DNA from: an uncultured Clostridia bacterium | Lineage (GTDB): Bacteria; Bacillota; Clostridia; Peptostreptococcales; Anaerovoracaceae | Assembly: GCA_944386595.1 (NCBI GenBank) | Contig: CALXBQ010000047.1 | Coordinates: 1 to 39,717, forward strand | Length of the DNA: 39,717 nt | Reading direction: 5' to 3' | Translations under genes and position numbers: made by a program | The notes under the pieces: generated by a model | Database searches by the model: none | Seen by the model: only the letters and a program-made list of their open reading frames with translations | What the model was told of the DNA's origin: nothing | Shown here: in pieces, positions 34,018-39,717 of the stretch | Layout of the letters: every line of letters begins with the position of its first letter | Position numbering within the stretch: position 1 is the first letter of the stretch

Positions 34018-34540
34018 CGGCCATATCAGCGTATGTCATAGCGTATTCGTCTATGACGTAGTCCAGCGCCTTCAAAAAGTCGTACTGGTAACGCTCTCCT
34101 CCAATCCTTTCAACTCTCGCGTTGGTAAGGGCGTCCCTCACCGTACACGGGAATGTCTCTCCCGATTCGGTATCCTCATATTCCGCCAAAGGATCCGCGC
34201 TGTACCACCTTCTGAACCTTTCAAACTCGTCGCATAGCTTTATGAGGGCGTTGTCCTCTCCTCTTTCCACGGCTTCCGAAAGGCCCACAAGACATCTCTT
34301 CATGTTCTCTGCGAGCATTACGAGATCGTTCTGGTCGTCCGGTATGCTGTCCTCCATCTCATAGAAAAAGCTTTCGGCAAGCTCCGCAAAGGTTTTCATA
34401 TCGATGTCGGAAAACAGGCCGTAAAGAGCGTCTTCGTCTATGTCCTCTCCGCTTTCCGCAAGGTCTGCGAAGTTTTCAAAGTACTGAAAATCCTCTCCGG
34501 TTTCTATATCAAGTTTTTCGTAAAGTTCTTCCCTGTTCAT
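34010..34540 (-). CDS. Acidic hypothetical protein, 176 residues
   Basis: I do not recognise this protein. It is strongly acidic throughout (DIETGEDFQYFENFADLAES, SGEDIDEDALYG), without signal peptide, membrane helix, cysteine motif or repeats, and looks mostly helical. The segment FERFRRWYSADPLAEY and the closing KALDYVIDEYAMTYADM are the most distinctive parts. Expression is well supported: SD AGGAGGAG 3 bases before ATG, located 21 bases after murI and overlapping the YkvI-type gene by 8 bases. It could be a regulator or adaptor for its neighbours, but nothing in the sequence proves this. Confidence 0.8.
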   Translation of the reverse strand: MNREELYEKLDIETGEDFQYFENFADLAESGEDIDEDALYGLFSDIDMKTFAELAESFFYEMEDSIPDDQNDLVMLAENMKRCLVGLSEAVERGEDNALIKLCDEFERFRRWYSADPLAEYEDTESGETFPCTVRDALTNARVERIGGERYQYDFLKALDYVIDEYAMTYADMADE

Positions 34541-34561
34541 AATCTCCTCCTGCCGCTCCTT

Positions 34562-35383
34562 CTAAATGTCCAGATTCTTAAAATGTATGTCGAGATCCGC
34601 GGCGTCCGCCTTCAGTATCCGTTCTATCATGTTCACAAAGCTTTCCGAAAGGTCGCTGGCGTAAAACACGTTCTCAACGCCCTTCCCTGCGCCTTCTTCT
34701 GCAAGCATATCCATGGACTCAAGCTCCATATGAACCGCCGTGGCGACCTCCTTCGACGAACTTATAATCTTAATATCCGGATAAAGTCTCCTGATATTTC
34801 CCGCTATCAGAGGATAGTGGGTGCATCCCAATACGAGGGTATTGATGTCGTTTTCTCTGACAAAATCGTCAAGGTAGTATTTAACGGTAAGATCCATTAT
34901 ATCGTTATCTATTATCCCTTCCTCTATGAGAGGAACGAAAGCCGGGCATTCCCTTGAAAACAGCTTAAGCTCCGGTGAGAACTCCAGTATTTTCTTCTCG
35001 TAGGCTCCTGACCTTACAGTGGCTCTGGTGGCGAGTATTCCTATTCTGTCCTCCCCGCTGCAGAGCTTTGCGATTTCCCTTGCCGTAGGCGATATGACGC
35101 CGATCACGGGAATGCCGGGAAACCTTTCTCTCAGCATGGTAAGACATGTGGCGCTCACGGTGTTACACGCTATGACTATCATCTTCACGCCCTTTGATAC
35201 GAGGAAATCTCCTATCTGGGCGGCAAACTGCCTTATGGTGTCCTCGCTCTTGGAGCCGTACGGTGTTCTCGCCGTATCACCGAAGAATATGATTCTCTCG
35301 TCCGGCATCAGGCGCATTATATGGGGTATGCTGGTTATTCCGCCTACTCCCGAATCAAAAAAGCCTATGGGCCTGTTATCCAT
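34562..35383 (-). CDS. murI: Glutamate racemase
   Basis: Cofactor-independent racemase making D-glutamate for peptidoglycan; 273 residues. The two catalytic cysteines are C73 in IACNTVSA and C187 in LGCTHYPLI. The N-terminal GFFDSGVGG (7-15) and GDTARTPYGSKS (35-46) motifs bind substrate. ATG at 35383 with SD AAAGGG. It is the first gene of the 11-gene minus-strand run and is divergent from pepF. A minus-strand extended -10 (TGGTAAAAT, 35451-35459) is a promoter candidate. Confidence 0.97.
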   Translation of the reverse strand: MDNRPIGFFDSGVGGITSIPHIMRLMPDERIIFFGDTARTPYGSKSEDTIRQFAAQIGDFLVSKGVKMIVIACNTVSATCLTMLRERFPGIPVIGVISPTAREIAKLCSGEDRIGILATRATVRSGAYEKKILEFSPELKLFSRECPAFVPLIEEGIIDNDIMDLTVKYYLDDFVRENDINTLVLGCTHYPLIAGNIRRLYPDIKIISSSKEVATAVHMELESMDMLAEEGAGKGVENVFYASDLSESFVNMIERILKADAADLDIHFKNLDI

Positions 35384-35409
35384 TTATGTTATTCCCTTTC
35401 GATTTATGT

Positions 35410-35415
35410 TATACT
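35410..35415 (+). promoter_or_regulatory. Extended -10 promoter of pepF
   Basis: TGTTATACT: a TGn extension directly before TATACT. No good -35 is visible. The predicted start falls at the base of the hairpin at 35424-35443. Confidence 0.5.
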
Positions 35416-35423
35416 ATTAAAAG

Positions 35424-35443
35424 GTGGCGTTTCTACTCGCCAC
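35424..35443. other. Hairpin between divergent murI and pepF
   Basis: GTGGCG / CGCCAC with an 8-base loop. It lies at the expected extreme 5' end of the pepF mRNA and also within the murI leader, a position where stem-loops often stabilise transcripts. No protein-binding role can be proven. Confidence 0.5.
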
Positions 35444-35450
35444 AATGAAT

Positions 35451-35456
35451 ATTTTA
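35451..35456 (-). promoter_or_regulatory. Extended -10 promoter candidate for murI
   Basis: Minus-strand TGGTAAAAT, 68 bases before the murI start; it overlaps the pepF leader. No matching -35 is seen. Confidence 0.4.
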
Positions 35457-35473
35457 CCATACGGGAGGAAATA

Positions 35474-37273
35474 ATGGGAGAAAAAAATATTAAATCGAGA
35501 AACGACATAGATCCTAAATATAAATGGAAAATAGAGCTCATGTACCCGGACAGAAAGTCATGGGACGAGGACGTTGACGCCGCCATGAATATGACGGAAA
35601 GTTTCCTCTCCTATCAGGGAAGGCTTGGCGAATCGTCGGATACCCTTCTTTCGGCTCTTAAGGACCTTGACGCCATAAACATGAAGTTCGAAAAGGCATA
35701 CTGCTACGCCAAGATGAAGCAGGACGAGGACAACAGGCTGGGCTCCTCGCAGGAAATGCTGGGAATCATAACGGCAAGAGCCGCCGAGGCGGGAGCTTCC
35801 ACCAGCTTCTTTTCTCCTGAGCTTCTTTCCCTTTCCGAGGAAAAGCTTTCAGGCTTCCTTGACGAAAACCCGGAACTTAAGGCCTACGACTTTGTCATAA
35901 AAGACGCTCTCAGAATGAAGGAGCACGTTTTGTCGGAAAAGGAAGAGAGCATTCTCGCCAGACTGAGCGAGGTCACCGGAGCCTCCGACAACATACAGTC
36001 CATGCTGTCCGACGCGGATCTTAAATTCGGAAAGGTAAGGGATTCGGACGGAAAGAAGGTCGAGCTTTCCCACGGAAATTATATCAACTTCATGGAAAGC
36101 CCGGACAGAAAGGTGAGAAAGCATGCCTTTACGAAGATGTACGAGGCATATAAGAATCACATAAACACCTTTGCGGCAGTATATGGCACCTCGGTCAAAG
36201 CCGACGTCACCGGAGCCGTGATCAGAGGCTACGACTCAGCAAGGCACGCCGCCATGTCCTCCGGCAATATTCCGGAATCCGTATACGACAATCTGATCGA
36301 GGCGGTCCACGAGAATCTCCCCGTTCTTCACCGCTACATAGCCCTTAAGAAGAAGATTCTCGGCGTTAAAAATCTGAAGATGTACGACGTTTACGCCCCT
36401 CTCGTTTCCGTTCCCGAAACGGAGATTTCTTTCGAGGAAGCCGTGGAGATGATGAAGGAATGCCTGGCGCCTCTTGGTGAAGAGTACATATCACGTCTGA
36501 CAAAGGGCGTTGAAAGCGGCTGGATAGATGTTTACGAGACTCCGGGCAAGACCAGCGGAGCGTACAGCTTCGGTTCCTACGACAGCTACCCTTACATACT
36601 TATGAACTATACCGGAAAGCTTCAGGACGTTCTCACTCTGGTCCACGAGTGCGGCCACTCCATGCATTCCAGCTACACCAGAGAGGCTCAGCCTTTCACC
36701 TACGGCGACTATTCCATATTCGTAGCCGAGGTGGCCTCCACCGTCAACGAGTCCCTGACTTTAAGGCACCTCCTGGATAAAGAAAAAGACGTTGAAATGA
36801 GGAAATACCTACTCTTTAAGTACATAGAGGAATTCAGAGCGACTGTATTCCGCCAGACCATGTTTGCGGAGTTCGAGCTTGAAGCCCACAGGCTGGTGGA
36901 GGAAGGCGGAAGCCTGACGGCCCAGTGGCTCTGTGAAACCTACGACAGACTTAACACCCTCTACTTCGGCGACGCCTTGAGCCACGACGATATGATTCAG
37001 TACGAGTGGGCAAGGATTCCTCACTTCTACAGAGCTTACTACGTTTACCAGTACGCCACCGGTTTCTCCGCGGCAACTGCCATAGCGGGCAGAATACTTT
37101 CAGAAGGTGAAACCGCCGTAGAGGATTACAAGAAGTTCCTTAAGACGGGAAGCAGCATGTACCCGGTAGATGAGCTTAAGATTGCAGGCGTCGATATGAC
37201 TTCCCCTGAGTCTGTAAGAAATGCCATGAAGACCTTTGAAGCTCTCATAGACGAACTGGAGAGTCTCCTTTAG
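35474..37273 (+). CDS. pepF: Oligoendopeptidase F (M3B metallopeptidase)
   Basis: Cytoplasmic zinc oligopeptidase of 599 residues, hydrolysing medium-length peptides. The zinc motif HECGH is at 391-395 (LVHECGHSMHSSY), with the third ligand in the following helix (FVAEVASTVNESL). Other hallmarks are RSWDEDV-like N-terminal packing, KADVTGAVIRGYDSARHAA and the C-terminal YYVYQYATGFSAA and FLKTGSSMYPVDELKIAGVD. The frame is open upstream to 35321, inside the murI region, but the ATG at 35474 follows SD GGGAGGAA and gives the family N-terminus, so it is preferred. It is the first plus-strand gene of the final block, followed by nadK after 14 bases. Confidence 0.96.
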   Translation: MGEKNIKSRNDIDPKYKWKIELMYPDRKSWDEDVDAAMNMTESFLSYQGRLGESSDTLLSALKDLDAINMKFEKAYCYAKMKQDEDNRLGSSQEMLGIITARAAEAGASTSFFSPELLSLSEEKLSGFLDENPELKAYDFVIKDALRMKEHVLSEKEESILARLSEVTGASDNIQSMLSDADLKFGKVRDSDGKKVELSHGNYINFMESPDRKVRKHAFTKMYEAYKNHINTFAAVYGTSVKADVTGAVIRGYDSARHAAMSSGNIPESVYDNLIEAVHENLPVLHRYIALKKKILGVKNLKMYDVYAPLVSVPETEISFEEAVEMMKECLAPLGEEYISRLTKGVESGWIDVYETPGKTSGAYSFGSYDSYPYILMNYTGKLQDVLTLVHECGHSMHSSYTREAQPFTYGDYSIFVAEVASTVNESLTLRHLLDKEKDVEMRKYLLFKYIEEFRATVFRQTMFAEFELEAHRLVEEGGSLTAQWLCETYDRLNTLYFGDALSHDDMIQYEWARIPHFYRAYYVYQYATGFSAATAIAGRILSEGETAVEDYKKFLKTGSSMYPVDELKIAGVDMTSPESVRNAMKTFEALIDELESLL

Positions 37274-37287
37274 GCAGAGGATTTACC

Positions 37288-38091
37288 ATGAACAAAAAGA
37301 TATGTATTTTTGCAAACGAGACGTCGAGCTCCGTAAATACGGTGAAAAAGCTCATAAGGAAGCTGGACAATGTGGGATTTTCGGTGTCGGAGAAATTCTG
37401 TGAAGACGCCGACCTCCTCGTAGTGGTCGGCGGCGACGGTACGTTTATAGAAGCCATTCACAAGTTTGACTTCCCTAAAATGCCCATAATCGGCATAAAC
37501 ACCGGCCATCTCGGCTTCTTTCAGGAGATTATGCCGGACAGGCTTGACGACTTCATATTCAACTACACCAATGACAGATACTCGGTGCAGACCCTTTCCA
37601 CTGTTCGCATTCACATAAAGGCGGACGGAAAGGAGTTCAGCCACACGGGCCTTAACGAGGTTGTGATAACCGGCGCGTCCAGCTACTCCGTCCACCTTAA
37701 AATCTCCATCGGAGACAGGTTCATAGAAAGGTTCAGCGGAGACGGACTTCTCATATCCACCCCTGCCGGAAGTACGGCATATAACTACTCTTTAGGCGGC
37801 AGCATCGTAGATCCGCGCCTTAACATCCTTCAGGTTACGCCCATAGCGCCTATGAACACCACCGCATACAGGTCCTTTACGTCAAGCATTCTGCTTCCGT
37901 CAGACCTTTCACTGGGAGCGGTTCCCGACGTGTCCGCAAGGCCTTCCGGAATTCGCATAGTCTACGACGGATACAGCTGCGAATACGACAACGTGGAGGA
38001 AATGACGGTATCCTTCTCAGATATAAAGGTGCACCTTATGAGGTTTGAGAGCTACGATTTCTGGAGAAAGGTAAAATCAAAATTCCTGTAG
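37288..38091 (+). CDS. nadK: NAD kinase
   Basis: Phosphorylates NAD to NADP; 267 residues, the short bacterial type. The active-site GGDGT motif is at 48-52, the NTGHLGFF motif at 71-78, and the NAD-binding STPAGSTAYNYSLGG and VTPIAPMNT segments follow. SD-like AGAGGA lies about 7 bases before the ATG. The stop codon TAG is followed immediately by the ATG of the fusion gene, with no SD of its own there, so the pair is likely coupled. Adjacency of nadK to an RluD-type pseudouridine synthase is common in Firmicutes. Confidence 0.97.
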   Translation: MNKKICIFANETSSSVNTVKKLIRKLDNVGFSVSEKFCEDADLLVVVGGDGTFIEAIHKFDFPKMPIIGINTGHLGFFQEIMPDRLDDFIFNYTNDRYSVQTLSTVRIHIKADGKEFSHTGLNEVVITGASSYSVHLKISIGDRFIERFSGDGLLISTPAGSTAYNYSLGGSIVDPRLNILQVTPIAPMNTTAYRSFTSSILLPSDLSLGAVPDVSARPSGIRIVYDGYSCEYDNVEEMTVSFSDIKVHLMRFESYDFWRKVKSKFL

Positions 38092-39546
38092 ATGAAAGAT
38101 TTAAACTCTGAAAAATTCAAGTTCACGGTCAGTGCCGAGGAAGCGGGAATCCCCGTAAAGAAGCTGATCCGCTCGAAGTTCCGCTTCTCTTCCCGGCTCA
38201 TGACCAAAATAAAAAGAGACGACCTTATTACCCTCAATGGAAACAGAGTTCCCGGCTGGGTTCCCGCAGACGAAGGCGACGAAATTTCCGTTGACCTTCC
38301 CGAAGAGAAAAGCAGCTTTCCCGCCGAGGACATTCCCATCGAGGCAGTCTTCGAGGACGACGACATACTGGTTATAAACAAACAGCCCGGAATCACCGTG
38401 CACCCCACTAGCGGCCACCAGAGCCACACCATTGCCAACGGTCTCATGAAATATATGTCAGACCGCGGCGAAAGCTATAAGGTAAGGTTCGTTAACCGCC
38501 TGGATATGGACACGTCCGGGCTTCTTATAGTTGCAAAAAATTCCCACGCTCAGAACGAGCTCACCAAGCAGATGAAGGCGAACCTCACCGATAAGCGCTA
38601 CATCGCCATAGTTCACGGAATAATCCCGGAGGACGAATTTAAAATAGACCTGCCAATTGGCCGTCCCGCAGACGGAAACATAAGAAGATGCGTCATGGCG
38701 GAAAGTGACGGCGGTCAGGCAAGTCTCACGGAAGTGAAAGTCTTAAGACGTTTCGATTCCGGCTTCACCGAGGTAGAGCTTCATCTCGTAACGGGACGCA
38801 CCCACCAGATCCGCGTTCACATGTCCCATATGGGTAATCCCCTCGTCGGCGACTGGCTCTACGGCGGCGACACATCTCTTTTTCCGCGGCAGGCTCTTCA
38901 CGCCTTTTCACTGAGCTTCGCTCATCCCGTCTCCGGCGCTCCGGTTACGTGCCGCGCCCCGCTTCCTGACGATATGAAAAAGCTCATCGAAAGCATAGAA
39001 TCCGGCTCCCTTACCCCTGTAGGTGAAAGACTTCACCTGGCAAGACCGGATTCCACATATCTCGATGAAATAGGCAGCTTCCGCGATGAATTCCTGGCAG
39101 GCGGCACGATAATGCACGGTACCGGCAGGCTCAGGGAGCTTTCTCCGTCAGACTGGCTTGCGGAGCTTAAACGCGAGCAGCTCTATTCAAGGCCCGGCGA
39201 GGATTCGGTTCCCTACACCCAGTTCATGATGGTGAGAGAACACGACCGCAAAGTGGTAGGCATGATCGACATACGACATTCGCTTAACGACTTTCTCGCA
39301 AAATACGGCGGTCACATCGGCTACTGCGTCAGACCGTCAGAGCGTGGAAACGGCTACGCGCGGAAGATGCTCGAGCGGCTTCTTCCCTACTGCCGCGCCA
39401 TCGGTCTGGAAAGAGTCCTTCTCACCTGCACCGACAAAAACCCCGCCAGCAGGAAGACCATAATCGCCTGCGGCGGCACCTACGAATCCACAGTCTACTG
39501 GCCTGAAGAGGACATCAATATGGAACGGTACTGGATTGAGGTGTGA
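38092..39546 (+). CDS. RluA-family pseudouridine synthase fused to a GNAT acetyltransferase
   Basis: One uninterrupted frame of 484 residues containing two enzymes. Residues about 10-75 form an S4-like RNA-binding region. Residues about 85-300 are the RluA-type synthase with catalytic D138 in RLDMDTSGLL, the ITVHPTSGH and KRYIAIVHG segments, and TGRTHQIRVHM. From about 311 a complete GNAT domain follows: LHLARPDSTYLDEIGSFRDE, VGMIDIRHSLNDFL and GGHIGYCV, with the acetyl-CoA loop RPSERGNGYA at 414-423, then VLLTCTDKNPASRKTI. The length of RluA/RluD alone is about 300, so the C-terminal 170 residues are extra. The synthase probably modifies rRNA or tRNA; the acetyl acceptor is unknown. No SD is seen; the start follows the nadK stop directly. 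Confidence 0.9.
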   Translation: MKDLNSEKFKFTVSAEEAGIPVKKLIRSKFRFSSRLMTKIKRDDLITLNGNRVPGWVPADEGDEISVDLPEEKSSFPAEDIPIEAVFEDDDILVINKQPGITVHPTSGHQSHTIANGLMKYMSDRGESYKVRFVNRLDMDTSGLLIVAKNSHAQNELTKQMKANLTDKRYIAIVHGIIPEDEFKIDLPIGRPADGNIRRCVMAESDGGQASLTEVKVLRRFDSGFTEVELHLVTGRTHQIRVHMSHMGNPLVGDWLYGGDTSLFPRQALHAFSLSFAHPVSGAPVTCRAPLPDDMKKLIESIESGSLTPVGERLHLARPDSTYLDEIGSFRDEFLAGGTIMHGTGRLRELSPSDWLAELKREQLYSRPGEDSVPYTQFMMVREHDRKVVGMIDIRHSLNDFLAKYGGHIGYCVRPSERGNGYARKMLERLLPYCRAIGLERVLLTCTDKNPASRKTIIACGGTYESTVYWPEEDINMERYWIEV

Positions 39547-39717
39547 TGGAAGCAGTCTGCCTGGCTGGTTGCTTAGCTGATTGTCCGGCCGGTTATCGGC
39601 TTGTCATTCGCCTGGTTATCCGGCCTGTTATCGTCATAGCCCCGGTTTCGAGTGTTTTAGCTATAACGCTTTTATCGTATAGTTAGCAAAATCTGTCGCT
39701 TCGGCTATAACCACCGC
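39547..39717. repeat. Degenerate short repeats at window end
   Basis: After the fusion gene, loosely repeated units of the form CCGGCCGGTTATCGG, CCTGGTTATCCGG and CCTGTTATCG occupy about 39585-39640, and TCAT recurs. A 46-codon frame (39546-39686) runs through them, starting on the TGATG overlap, but its hydrophobic, repetitive product (RLVIRLVIRPVIVIAP) looks like a by-product of the repeats. No terminator is seen before the window ends. Confidence 0.4.

Noticed and set aside
39546-39686. 46-codon frame starting at the stop of the fusion gene
   Set aside because: Although it begins with a TGATG overlap, its product simply reflects the degenerate repeats and resembles no protein I know. It is kept only as part of the repeat description.

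Overview
The window reads as a chromosomal core segment of a low-to-medium GC Gram-positive anaerobe, most likely a member of the Clostridia. The indications are the gene orders secDF-rel-MBL-hemZ-hisS-aspS and dgt-dnaG-rpoD-trmK-nif3, a fused SecDF, a HemZ-type (anaerobic) coproporphyrinogen dehydrogenase, a Firmicute-type DNA polymerase I with a degenerate proofreading domain, sigma-A style promoters and purine-rich Shine-Dalgarno (SD) sites. Genus cannot be fixed from the sequence alone. I see no phage, insertion sequence, CRISPR array or rRNA.

Layout. (1) 1-9400, minus strand: one tightly packed run secDF > rel > metallo-hydrolase > hemZ > hisS > aspS, with aspS cut by the window edge; a good promoter lies just upstream of secDF. 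(2) 9504-10225: a hairpin, yajC and tRNA-Leu(CAA), which share a promoter in front of the tRNA. (3) 10262-11533: an MFS exporter gene set between two leucine tRNA genes. (4) 11574-19080, minus: ftsK > rimO > polA > coaE, followed by tRNA-Leu(GAG), which has its own promoter and terminator. (5) 19160-20840, minus: asd and a NimA-like flavoprotein, each with its own promoter. (6) 20943-21508, plus: an inserted RelBE-type toxin-antitoxin module with a near-consensus promoter and an 18-bp palindromic operator. (7) 21619-24095, minus: an xpaC-telA two-gene unit bounded by promoter and terminator. (8) 24118-24703: a cluster of short palindromes, then ridA with terminator and promoter. (9) 24733-35383, minus: an 11-gene collinear run murI > acidic hypothetical > YkvI-type transporter > MBL hydrolase > M16 peptidase > dut > dgt > dnaG > rpoD > trmK > nif3. 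(10) 35410-39546, plus: pepF, nadK and an unusual fusion of an RluA-type pseudouridine synthase with a GNAT acetyltransferase. The last 170 bases hold only short degenerate repeats.

How the genes work together. Most encode information processing and housekeeping: protein export (SecDF-YajC), aminoacylation (AspRS, HisRS, two tRNA-Leu), stringent response (Rel), DNA replication and chromosome segregation (Pol I, primase, FtsK), transcription (sigma-A), nucleotide-pool hygiene (Dut, Dgt), rRNA/tRNA/ribosomal-protein modification (RluA-like, TrmK, RimO), cofactors (CoaE, NadK, HemZ) and wall/diaminopimelate precursors (MurI, Asd). Accessory-looking pieces are the MFS exporter between the tRNAs, RelBE, TelA/XpaC and the C-terminal GNAT module. 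No gene-free stretch exceeds 300 bases; the longest are about 150-205 bases (9401-9550, 21509-21696, 24030-24234, 39547-39717) and are described individually. Where a longer reading frame was available, I chose starts by SD position and say so.
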